Positions 1 through 7,542 of a stretch of DNA of 42,689 nucleotides are shown here, in pieces (position 1 is the stretch's first letter; the number at the start of each line of letters is the position of its first letter). This stretch comes from CAYOZN01 sp964408455. Lineage in GTDB: Bacteria; Planctomycetota; Phycisphaerae; UBA1845; UTPLA1. Under the pieces are notes generated by a model, which saw nothing but the letters and a program-made list of their open reading frames with translations, was not told the DNA's origin and ran no database searches. The position numbers and the translations under genes were made by a program. The stretch is from positions 1 through 42,689 of the forward strand of contig CAYOZN010000036.1 of assembly GCA_964408455.1 (NCBI GenBank), in the 5' to 3' direction.

Positions 1-34
1 AGTTTTCGCAGCATGTGAGGAAATCGCCCGGCAT

Positions 35-118
35 ATGAACACGTCCATGATCCCGGAACGGCGAATGGCGCGCAAAAGGCGCGGTTCGCCGTTCGTTTAT
101 TTTTGGCACGCCCCGTGA
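35..118 (+). CDS. possible 27-codon leader peptide upstream of tryptophanase
   Basis: A short open frame runs from ATG at 35 to TGA at 116-118, ending FVYFWHAP-stop, with its single Trp codon four codons before the stop. A GAGG motif at 17-20 lies 14 bases upstream, rather far for a ribosome site. The frame overlaps the hairpin at 57-93. In enterobacteria, tnaA is controlled by the TnaC leader peptide, which has a key Trp and ends in Pro before a UGA stop. This frame shares a Trp and a terminal Pro-UGA but not the TnaC spacing or sequence. It may be chance; the resemblance is suggestive only. Confidence 0.25.
   Translation: MNTSMIPERRMARKRRGSPFVYFWHAP
57..104 (+). terminator. hairpin plus T-run upstream of tryptophanase
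   Basis: Positions 57-65 (AACGGCGAA) pair perfectly with 85-93 (TTCGCCGTT). An inner GCGC/GCGC pairing (68-71 with 79-82) lies inside, and a T-rich stretch at 96-104 follows. This is the form of a Rho-independent terminator. It ends about 90 bases before the preferred tnaA start, so it either closes a gene to the left of the window or attenuates tnaA. Confidence 0.55.
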
Positions 119-194
119 CATGATGGTGGCGAAACGCCGTCCGATGTGCGCGCCAGCGCCCGCCCCGGCGCCCGTTCACGAGAGGCCTGTCGAC

Positions 195-1547
195 ATGAAG
201 ACCATCATCGAGCCCTTCCGCATCAAAGTCGTCGAGCCCATCCGCATGACCACGCCCGACGAGCGCGAGGCCATCCTGCGACGCGCCGGCTTCAATCTGT
301 TCATGATCAAGGCCGAGGACGTGCTCATCGATCTGTTGACCGACAGCGGAACCGGCGCCATGTCCAGTGATCAGTGGGCCGGCGTCATGCGCGGCGACGA
401 GTCCTACGCCGGCGCCCGCAGCTTCTATACCTTTCAGGACCGCATCACCGGTCTCACCGGCTTCGAGCACGTGCTCCCCACCCACCAGGGCCGCGCCGGC
501 GAGCGCATCCTCTTCGAGCTGCTCGGCGGCCCCGACAAAGTCGTCCCCAACAACGCCCACTTCGACACCACCCGCGCCAATATCGAACACAGCGGCGCCC
601 GCGCCGTGGACCTGCCCATTCCCGAGGCCGCCGATCCGCAGAGCCGCCATCCCTTCAAGGGCAACATGGACGTCGCCGCCCTCGAACGACTCATCAACGA
701 CGTCGGCCCCGGGCGCATCCCCTGCGTCATGATCACCATCACCAACAACAGCGGCGGCGGTCAGCCCGTCAGCCTGGCCAATCTCCGCGCCGTCCGCGCC
801 GTCTGCGATCGCCACCGCCTCCCGCTATTTCTAGACGCGTGTCGATTTGCCGAGAATGCCTGGTTCATCAGGATCCGCGAGCCGGGAATGGCCGACCGCC
901 CCGTGCGCGACATCGTCCGCGATATGTTCGATCTCGCCGACGGCGCCAACATCAGCGCCAAAAAGGACGGCCTCGTGAACATCGGCGGCCTGCTGCTGCT
1001 CCGCGATCGCGACCTGCTCCATCGCGCCGGCGATCTGCTCATCCTTACCGAAGGCTTCATCACCTACGGCGGCCTCGCCGGCCGCGATCTCGAAGCCATG
1101 GCCCAGGGCTTTGAAGAAGTCGTCCACGAAGACTATCTCGCCTATCGCATTCGCACCGCCGAATACCTCGGTGAAAAACTGCTCGCCGCCGGAATACCCA
1201 TCGTCGAACCGCCCGGCGGTCACGCCGTCTACATCGACGCCGGTCGCCTCTGCCCCCACATCCCGCGACAGCAGTTCCCCGGCCAGGCCGTCGCCTGCGG
1301 CCTCTATCGCGCCGGCGGCATTCGCGCCTGCGAAATCGGATCGGTCATGTTCGGCGTCGAGGGTCCGCCGCGCCTGGAGCTGGTGCGCCTTGCCATTCCG
1401 CGCCGCGTGTACACGCAGAGCCACATCGACTACGTCATCGAAGCCGCGACCGAGCTTGCCGCGCGCCGCAAGGAGCTGCGCGGCCTGCGCATCACCGAAG
1501 CCCCGGCCGTCCTGCGACACTTTACCGCGCAATTTCAGGAACTTTGA
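195..1547 (+). CDS. tnaA: tryptophanase (tryptophan indole-lyase)
   Basis: PLP-dependent beta-eliminating lyase that splits L-tryptophan into indole, pyruvate and ammonia in the cytosol. The protein is alignable throughout with the family: EPFRIKVVEP at the N-terminus, LLTDSGTGAM, PTHQGRAGE, NNSGGGQPVSLANL, and the PLP lysine in SAKKDGLVNIGG (codon 963-965, residue 257 from this start). The C-terminal LRHFTA carries the histidine typical of tryptophanase; tyrosine phenol-lyases usually have LRFFTA there, so tryptophanase is favoured. The frame is open from ATG 120, but the extra 25 residues are Pro/Ala-rich and unlike the family. ATG 195 gives the usual N-terminus and has GAGAGG about 10 bases upstream. 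A hairpin and possible leader peptide precede it. The downstream gene is unrelated. Confidence 0.93.
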   Translation: MKTIIEPFRIKVVEPIRMTTPDEREAILRRAGFNLFMIKAEDVLIDLLTDSGTGAMSSDQWAGVMRGDESYAGARSFYTFQDRITGLTGFEHVLPTHQGRAGERILFELLGGPDKVVPNNAHFDTTRANIEHSGARAVDLPIPEAADPQSRHPFKGNMDVAALERLINDVGPGRIPCVMITITNNSGGGQPVSLANLRAVRAVCDRHRLPLFLDACRFAENAWFIRIREPGMADRPVRDIVRDMFDLADGANISAKKDGLVNIGGLLLLRDRDLLHRAGDLLILTEGFITYGGLAGRDLEAMAQGFEEVVHEDYLAYRIRTAEYLGEKLLAAGIPIVEPPGGHAVYIDAGRLCPHIPRQQFPGQAVACGLYRAGGIRACEIGSVMFGVEGPPRLELVRLAIPRRVYTQSHIDYVIEAATELAARRKELRGLRITEAPAVLRHFTAQFQEL

Positions 1548-1713
1548 TCCCGCCGCATTTTGCTGCGGCCCCATGTGCTGTCACGCCGAGTGACATTCGC
1601 ACCGGCATTAACACCGGCGCGCACAAGCCGACGTTTGAACTCCGCCCGCCGCGTCCTTATACTCGGCCCGCTCGAACCAACATCTCACGCCCTCCTTCGT
1701 CACGGGAGAACCG

Positions 1714-4700
1714 ATGGCCCCGCAGGTGCTGTACTTCATTTTGCTGCCGCTCTTCAGTCAGGCGCCGCCCGCCGCCACGCAGCCCGCCGCCGAGAGCCTC
1801 ACCATCGAGCTCCGGCGCCCGCCCGGCGATGCGCCCGATGCGCCCGTCCGCTTCACTGCCCGCATCTCGCCCGAATCCCTCGCCGCGCTATTCGAATCCG
1901 ATCAACTCCCCGCCCCGTTCCGCGCCGGCGCCGAAAAGGCCTCCATGCTCAACGCCATCGAACGCGTCAACATGGCCGCCCTCGTCGACGAGATTGCCCC
2001 CTTTCTCGAACGCCAGTTCGCTCGCCGATTCCAGCCCGATCGCGACATGTTGGTCCGCCGCGTGCCCGACGACAAACAGCTCGCCATCGACGCCGCCGAC
2101 ATCTTCGATCAGCGATACTTCGGCCCCAAGAATGAGATCGTCGGCCTGCTCATCCACGATGTCACCGAACGCGAATACATCGAAGCCGCCCTCCGCATCC
2201 TCCAGCGCGCTCGACAGCTCTACGAATCCGGCGATCCAGTGTACGACCGCCGCTCCGATCAATACTGGCGCTGGCTGGCCGATCGCGAACTGGCCGAAAT
2301 CCGCGATGCTCGCCGCCGCGGCGACCTGTCGCAGGTCGAAAAGAACGAAACCCGTCGTCGAATCGCCAAGGCACTCGGCATCGAGGATAATCAGGACGCC
2401 TCCACCGCACCCAACTGGCTCAAGGAGTCGCGCCGCTTCAGCTACATCATTCGCGACGGCCAGTTCATCGAACGCCTCCGCCCCCTCGTCGAGCGTATCA
2501 ATCGCGAAATGGAGATCGCCGGCTTCGCCCCGCCCGGTCCCCTCGACAAGCCCGGCATCTACTTCGACCCCGAAATCGGCGACGTCGACATCGTCCTCCC
2601 GCGCGACATGCTGACGGATTTTCTCGCCCAGGCCGACGAGTTCGAACGCCGCATGGCCGAAGATGCCATCATCAGCATCGAGGCCGTCCGCCTCACCGAC
2701 CGCGAGATCATCGAAGGCGCCATCGCCACGCGCATGAATGCCCAGATTCAGGGCGTCCACGACGTCGAGCGCTTCAATCGCAAGAGCGTCTTCACCGAGC
2801 TCGGCCTCAATTCCCTCATCGCCGTCGCCAACCAGCAGCTCACCGCCCAGACCCTCTCCGGCGTCGGCTCCGGCGCCCTGCCGATTGGCACCCCGCCCAT
2901 CACCGTCGCGCCGCCCACGCTGCCGCCCATCCGCGTTGGAAACGAAGCCACCGTCCTCGGTCTCACCTTCTCCGTCGGTGCCGACGATGTCTTCTTCGAT
3001 GGCCGCCAGCAGGTCACCGGCTTCAGCTACATCGGTCCCGATGGCATCGCCCACACCATGACCACCGAAACGGTCGACAGCCTCCGCGAATTGTGGGAAC
3101 GCATCGAACGCAACCTCATCGTCCATAAGATCAAGAAGACCGGCACCCTCACCGAGTTCTCCGTGCCCGTCGGTCCCAACACCCGCACCTACAAGGGCAT
3201 TGCCGCCCTCATCTCCCAGGAAAACCAGCAGCTCGTCGTCGCCACCGGCACCGGCGCCATCAGCGAGATACAGGCGACGGCCGGCACCTGGCTCGTCATC
3301 GAAGATTTCAACATCGCGCCCATCCCCGGCTCGTCCACCACCCTCTCGCGCGAAGAGCGCGACGAAATACGCCTTCGCGTGCTGCTCACCATGTTCCTGC
3401 GCGATCCCTTCGCCCCCGTCGACGTCAAGCGCGAACTGCTCGCCGCCGCCTCCCGCAGCGATCTCTCCCGCCGCCTCAACGATCTGCTCGAAATGAAGGG
3501 ACCGGCATACCTGCGCCCCGGCGATCCGCGCCGAACCTATTCCGCCGCCTTCGCCGACCGCCTCAATGCCGCCCTCGCCGACGAAGCCGTCGAAAAAAAG
3601 GAGGAAAACTCCTCCATCACCCTCACCTTCTTCTCCAGCCAGGGCAACATCATCCAGTCCCCCGGCACCACGCAACTCGGAGATGCCAACGACCTGACAT
3701 CTTTCACCACCGTCCTCTCCCCCAACGAAGTCACGCCCATCTCCTCCTTCTTCACCAAGACCGGCAGCGGCCTCGAAGGAAGCTCCATCATGACCGACCT
3801 CGCCCGCGGCGAGCGCATCAATAACGAAAAGAGCATGACCCACCTGCTCATCCGCGCCCGCTTCCCCACCCGCCAGCGCGAACTGGCCGACCGCGTCGAG
3901 GGGCCCAACCTCGGCTACTACGAGCTGCCGCTCCAGCGCAAGCCACCCTCCGACGTCGACGTACCCTTCCTCTCCAGCTCCGAGCATCCCTGCCAGCGGC
4001 TGGCCAAGTTCCGATTCGGACTCATGTTCCCCGTCCTCGATCGCAGCCGCATCAAGCGGCCACTGAATAACGCCAATCCCAACCGCTTCCCCGGCGATGT
4101 CCCGCCCGATGCCTGGCGAACCGCCACCACCCGCCTCATGCTCATCCAGCGCATCATCGCCGACGCCGGCGGCTCCACCGCCGGCCTGCCCGCCGACTAT
4201 GTCCGCCGCTTCGAGACCGAAGTGCGCTCACTCCTCGAATACGACGAAGACTTCTTCCGCGCCCCCAACATCGCCCTCCGCAACATGCGACACTGGAACG
4301 ATCCCGAACGCATCATCCGCGCCCTCGATGGCAGCCCCGGTCGCTTCGCGCTCTCCCGGCTCGTCGCCATGCTGGACGAACTCGGCGCAGCACTCGTGCC
4401 CGACGAATACGCCCGCCAGTATCTCGCCTGGTCCCCCGACGTATCGCTCTTCAAATGGCGGCGCGTCTATCCCCTCGACGACGACACGTTGTGGCGCCTC
4501 CGTCGCGATGTCGCCGTCCACTTCCTGCGGCTCCGCGAGGCCTACGGCGATTCGTTCCTCGAAGCCGCCGCCAATCTGTTGCAGTTGGGCACCTACCGCG
4601 CCACCGAAGAGTCCGTCCTCGTCGCTGCGCCATTCGTCGACTACCGGTACCTCGTCGTCATGGACCAGAGCGGCAGCCTCAATGCCGATCCCGAACTCTA

Positions 4701-4872
4701 TCGCCAGGCACAGGAGGACTTCCTCTTTCTCAAGCAGGGCGGTCACGTCGGCGCTCTGTTCGAAAAATCGTTCGTCGAGCTCGACCACCTGGCGCCCCGC
4801 TGCCGCGCCCTGTTCTATCGTGGAAGTGACATTTTGACGACACTCGACCTCGCCCGCGACGACGGCTATTGA
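1714..4872 (+). CDS. large exported protein of unknown function
   Basis: A 1052-residue protein that I do not recognise. The N-terminus (hydrophobic residues 4-14, then Ala/Pro-rich) looks like a signal peptide, so the protein is probably exported. Next comes a charged, mostly helical region rich in Arg, Glu and Asp. A middle part (about 380-560) is more beta-like, with Gly/Pro-rich segments, and a helical C-terminal third follows. A remote resemblance to secretin-type outer-membrane proteins in the middle part cannot be excluded, but I see no diagnostic motif. GGGAGA stands a few bases before the ATG. Codon use matches the neighbours. The small membrane ORF at 4939 follows after 66 bases and may be co-transcribed. 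Confidence 0.8.
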   Translation: MAPQVLYFILLPLFSQAPPAATQPAAESLTIELRRPPGDAPDAPVRFTARISPESLAALFESDQLPAPFRAGAEKASMLNAIERVNMAALVDEIAPFLERQFARRFQPDRDMLVRRVPDDKQLAIDAADIFDQRYFGPKNEIVGLLIHDVTEREYIEAALRILQRARQLYESGDPVYDRRSDQYWRWLADRELAEIRDARRRGDLSQVEKNETRRRIAKALGIEDNQDASTAPNWLKESRRFSYIIRDGQFIERLRPLVERINREMEIAGFAPPGPLDKPGIYFDPEIGDVDIVLPRDMLTDFLAQADEFERRMAEDAIISIEAVRLTDREIIEGAIATRMNAQIQGVHDVERFNRKSVFTELGLNSLIAVANQQLTAQTLSGVGSGALPIGTPPITVAPPTLPPIRVGNEATVLGLTFSVGADDVFFDGRQQVTGFSYIGPDGIAHTMTTETVDSLRELWERIERNLIVHKIKKTGTLTEFSVPVGPNTRTYKGIAALISQENQQLVVATGTGAISEIQATAGTWLVIEDFNIAPIPGSSTTLSREERDEIRLRVLLTMFLRDPFAPVDVKRELLAAASRSDLSRRLNDLLEMKGPAYLRPGDPRRTYSAAFADRLNAALADEAVEKKEENSSITLTFFSSQGNIIQSPGTTQLGDANDLTSFTTVLSPNEVTPISSFFTKTGSGLEGSSIMTDLARGERINNEKSMTHLLIRARFPTRQRELADRVEGPNLGYYELPLQRKPPSDVDVPFLSSSEHPCQRLAKFRFGLMFPVLDRSRIKRPLNNANPNRFPGDVPPDAWRTATTRLMLIQRIIADAGGSTAGLPADYVRRFETEVRSLLEYDEDFFRAPNIALRNMRHWNDPERIIRALDGSPGRFALSRLVAMLDELGAALVPDEYARQYLAWSPDVSLFKWRRVYPLDDDTLWRLRRDVAVHFLRLREAYGDSFLEAAANLLQLGTYRATEESVLVAAPFVDYRYLVVMDQSGSLNADPELYRQAQEDFLFLKQGGHVGALFEKSFVELDHLAPRCRALFYRGSDILTTLDLARDDGY

Positions 4873-4938
4873 CCGCTCGCTTACCAGTTCCTTTTTTCCG
4901 CTTCCTTGTCTTTTGTTCCCGTTCTCGGAGGAAAACCC

Positions 4939-5112
4939 ATGTTTCTGCTCCCCGGATTCCTGCCCGTCGATTTTCTCATCAACTCCGTCTTCGGCGGCGT
5001 CCTCGCCCTCCTGTTCATTCCCTCGATGATCTCCTTCGGCTTCACCACCCTCGGCGGATTGCTCCAGCTCATCTTCCCCGGCCAGGCGCCCGTCATGCCC
5101 GCGGCAATGTAG
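4939..5112 (+). CDS. 57-residue membrane peptide
   Basis: The frame is open from 4906, but ATG 4939 is preceded by a strong ribosome site (CGGAGGAAAA, about 5 bases before), so this start is preferred. The product is almost entirely hydrophobic: two adjacent membrane-compatible segments (about residues 8-28 and 30-46), a Pro-rich end and no cleavable-signal features. Function unknown. It lies 66 bases behind the large exported protein on the same strand and could be its partner. The strong Shine-Dalgarno sequence is the main reason to believe it. Confidence 0.6.
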   Translation: MFLLPGFLPVDFLINSVFGGVLALLFIPSMISFGFTTLGGLLQLIFPGQAPVMPAAM

Positions 5113-5272
5113 CCGCCGAAGACGCACGCTTCCCCGGCCCCCCCCGGCGCAGTGCAGCAATCCCATCGCGCAGCTGCACCGTGCCGCTTGCGCACTGGCT
5201 TAATGGGGCAGTGACACCGCGCGCAGACACCGCGCCCCACGCCCGCATTTATTCTGGCAGGAAAAATTTAAA

Positions 5273-5686
5273 TCACGCCGGCCATAGATCGCCCGCCGCC
5301 AGCTCCAGCGAGTTCCTGTCCGGATCGCGAAAGTAGATCGACCGCGTCCCGTTCGGCCACGTCGTCTCCTTCTCGATGGCCACGCCCGCCGCCACCAGTG
5401 CCGCCCGCCAGACATCCAGCTCGTCCGGCGCAATCGCGAACGCCACATGACCCGGCCCGGTCGCCCCGTGCTCTGGGGCCGTGTCCGTCGGCGCCGCCGC
5501 CTCCCGCGCGTCGAAGATCAGCAGGATATCCCGCCGCCCGCCCCCCGCGCCCACCTCGAACGCCAGCCCCCGCGGCGACATATCCAGCACCCGCCGCAGC
5601 CCCAGCACGCCGCCATAAAAGCGCTCGCTTCGCCCCAGATCGCGGCTGTACAGCGCCGTCTCAAAGATGTGCAATAGCGATGGCAT
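5273..5686 (-). CDS. VOC-superfamily protein (glyoxalase/dioxygenase fold)
   Basis: A 137-residue protein with the two beta-alpha-beta-beta-beta modules of the vicinal oxygen chelate fold. The first opens with LLHIFETALYSRDLGRSERF and the second with GPGHVAFAIA. The likely metal ligands are His6, the His of GHVAFAI and the Glu of NSLELA near the C-terminus (FRDPDRNSLEL), as in glyoxalase I, fosfomycin-resistance and extradiol dioxygenase proteins. The substrate cannot be told from sequence. The gene precedes no obvious pathway partner; it stands 60 bases from the membrane protein on the same strand and may be read with it. Confidence 0.85.
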   Translation of the reverse strand: MPSLLHIFETALYSRDLGRSERFYGGVLGLRRVLDMSPRGLAFEVGAGGGRRDILLIFDAREAAAPTDTAPEHGATGPGHVAFAIAPDELDVWRAALVAAGVAIEKETTWPNGTRSIYFRDPDRNSLELAAGDLWPA

Positions 5687-5746
5687 TCATGGCCCGCTCA
5701 GATAGGCCCTTGTCCCCGGCCCCCAATCCCTCAATCCCTTCCCCGC

Positions 5747-7120
5747 TCATTCCAGCTCCATCGTAAACCGCTGCTTGAAGTGCAGATAATACAGCCCCAC
5801 GATCCGCATGCTCACCAGCATCAGGTAGGTGCTGAACAGCGCAAGCGCCAGGTGAATCGCAATCCCGCTGCCCACCGTCGTCAGCGATGCGCTGATCAGA
5901 AAATTCGGCAGCACCAGGTTGGCAATCAGGCCTCCCGCGGATGCCATCAGCATGCCGATGATGACGATCAGCAGCATCAGCCAGATCGCCAGGTAGGGCA
6001 GGAGCGACCGCGCGATCGTCGTCGCAATCAGGTCCAGCCGGAAGATCATGCCCAGCGAGTCGAACGAAAACAGCAGCAGCACGATCGGGATCACAAACAG
6101 TCCCGCGAACGTCCATACCGGGATAAGCAGGGCCGCCGGTCCGGGCGCCGCCCCCGTACCCACCGATATGCCCACCACGATCGCCGGCAGAAAGACGATG
6201 GCGAAGGCCCCGACGAACTTCAGTGCCGGCTTGATGACGCCGTCGAGAAATCCGTCCTCCAGCTTCAATCCCGGCAGATCGTCCTCCCCGCGCGCCGTGT
6301 CCGCCACGACCGACAGGTACACCGACGCCAGCCAGCCGAAGATGATGCCCCGGCACAGCCCCGTCAACATCCAGCCCATCGGTACCAGCGAAAAATAGGT
6401 ATCGATGGTCTCCGCCCCCAGGATGAACAACAGCGTCACCGCGTTGCCCGCCGGCTTCACCGGATAGATAAAGCTGTAAAACGCGTCCGCCCAGAAGCCG
6501 CGCTTCGGACCCTGCACCAGGCTGGGCGGCGTCCGCCCCCCCGGCAGTGCCACCCGGCTGTCGCGGGCATACGTCAGCCCGCTCGGCGCCGCATCGCTCA
6601 CCTCGATCGCCCGCGGCGCTTCGCCTGCCATCGCCAAACCGGGCTCTTCCCCCGCAAACGCCAGTTCCCCGGTCTCCAGCCCCCGGAACAACTCATCGTC
6701 CAGCCGCGCCGGCGCCGCAACATTCACCGCCACCGCCAGCGGCGCCGTCTGCAACTCGGTCACCGCCGGCGCCGCCGCCCCCAACTCCGCGCCGGCCAGT
6801 TCCGCCGCCTCCCCGGAATCAATCATCCCCAGATCCGCCGCCTCCGCCGAGCCCGTCACCCCCGGTGTCGCCCTGGACGCCGTCGCGGAATTGACATGTT
6901 CCTTGCGGGTCCTCGCGCCGCCGGCCGCGCTCTTGTCCGTCGTGTCCTTCGCCTTTTCCGCCGCAACCTTCTCCGCAGTTTCTTTCGCTCGCGCCGCCGC
7001 GAACTTCTCGGCCGAAATGCGAAATGGATGCCGGCACGCCGGGCATGCCAGCTTCCTGCCGGCAAACTGCGACGATATCTTCAACGTCTTCCCGCACTTG
7101 CACTTCACGCGTAGAGCCAC
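5747..7120 (-). CDS. zinc-ribbon membrane protein
   Basis: A 457-residue protein. The first 35 residues are a zinc ribbon (CKCGKTL ... CPAC) like the MJ0042 type that starts many planctomycete membrane proteins. A long low-complexity Ala/Glu/Lys-rich linker follows to about residue 215. The C-terminal half has about six membrane segments, including a very hydrophobic stretch with LPYLAIWLMLLIVIIGMLMA. It resembles DUF4013-type membrane proteins in general form, but I cannot assign a family firmly. It is presumably an inner-membrane protein with a cytosolic metal-binding head. Function unknown. Confidence 0.75.
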   Translation of the reverse strand: MALRVKCKCGKTLKISSQFAGRKLACPACRHPFRISAEKFAAARAKETAEKVAAEKAKDTTDKSAAGGARTRKEHVNSATASRATPGVTGSAEAADLGMIDSGEAAELAGAELGAAAPAVTELQTAPLAVAVNVAAPARLDDELFRGLETGELAFAGEEPGLAMAGEAPRAIEVSDAAPSGLTYARDSRVALPGGRTPPSLVQGPKRGFWADAFYSFIYPVKPAGNAVTLLFILGAETIDTYFSLVPMGWMLTGLCRGIIFGWLASVYLSVVADTARGEDDLPGLKLEDGFLDGVIKPALKFVGAFAIVFLPAIVVGISVGTGAAPGPAALLIPVWTFAGLFVIPIVLLLFSFDSLGMIFRLDLIATTIARSLLPYLAIWLMLLIVIIGMLMASAGGLIANLVLPNFLISASLTTVGSGIAIHLALALFSTYLMLVSMRIVGLYYLHFKQRFTMELE

Positions 7121-7149
7121 GGCCCTGCTCCTCTTGCTCGCCCGTCTCC

Positions 7150-7471
7150 GTGTACCACTGCTGTGCCAGCAGTGTCGTCCCGCCTCCCGTGTGCCACTGC
7201 CTCAAGCAGTGCCTGAAACGGGTGCCACTGCTGTGTCAGCAGTGCCGTCCCCCTCCGTGTGCCACTGCCTCAAGCAGTGCCAGCACCCGTGTGCCACTGC
7301 TTCAAGCAGTGCCNNNNNNNNNNNNNNNNNNNNNNNNNNNNNNNNNNNNNNNNNNNNNNNNNNNNNNNNNNNNNNNNNNNNNNNNNNNNNNNNNNNNNNN
7401 NNNNNNNNNNNNNGTGCCAGCACCCGTGTGCCACTGCTTCAAGCAGTGCCTTAAACGTGTACACATTCCTC
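7150..7471. repeat. palindromic repeat array A (GCCACTGC family)
   Basis: At least six copies of a palindrome of the form GCCACTGCTTCAAGCAGTGC, usually led by GTGT, start near 7150, 7189, 7220, 7257, 7289 and 7426. Variant arms occur (GCTGTGCCAGC, GCTGTGTCAGC). The last copy (after 7450) is decayed. Spacers are short (7-13 bases) and themselves alike, such as AGCACCC. The array fills the gap between uvrA and the membrane gene and contains a scaffold gap. Confidence 0.9.
7314..7413. other. assembly gap (100 N)
   Basis: Exactly 100 N inside repeat array A. The round number marks a scaffold gap of unknown true length; the same repeat flanks both sides. Confidence 0.98.
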
Positions 7472-7542
7472 AACAGTGCAATTCCCCGCCAACGCTCAAC
7501 TGCCGCGGCCCTCTCCCCGGCGGCCGCGGCAACAGGCCCCCA

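Noticed and set aside
195..1547. Tyrosine phenol-lyase
   Set aside because: The C-terminal LRHFTA with His, rather than LRFFTA, and the overall match favour tryptophanase.
1578..1594. Hairpin TGTCACGCCGAGTGACA as tnaA terminator
   Set aside because: The stem is only six pairs and no T-run follows.
1888..3987. 699-residue minus-strand frame
   Set aside because: Gly/Ala/Asp/Glu-rich shadow opposite the 1052-residue gene, caused by GC codon bias; no signal or family features.
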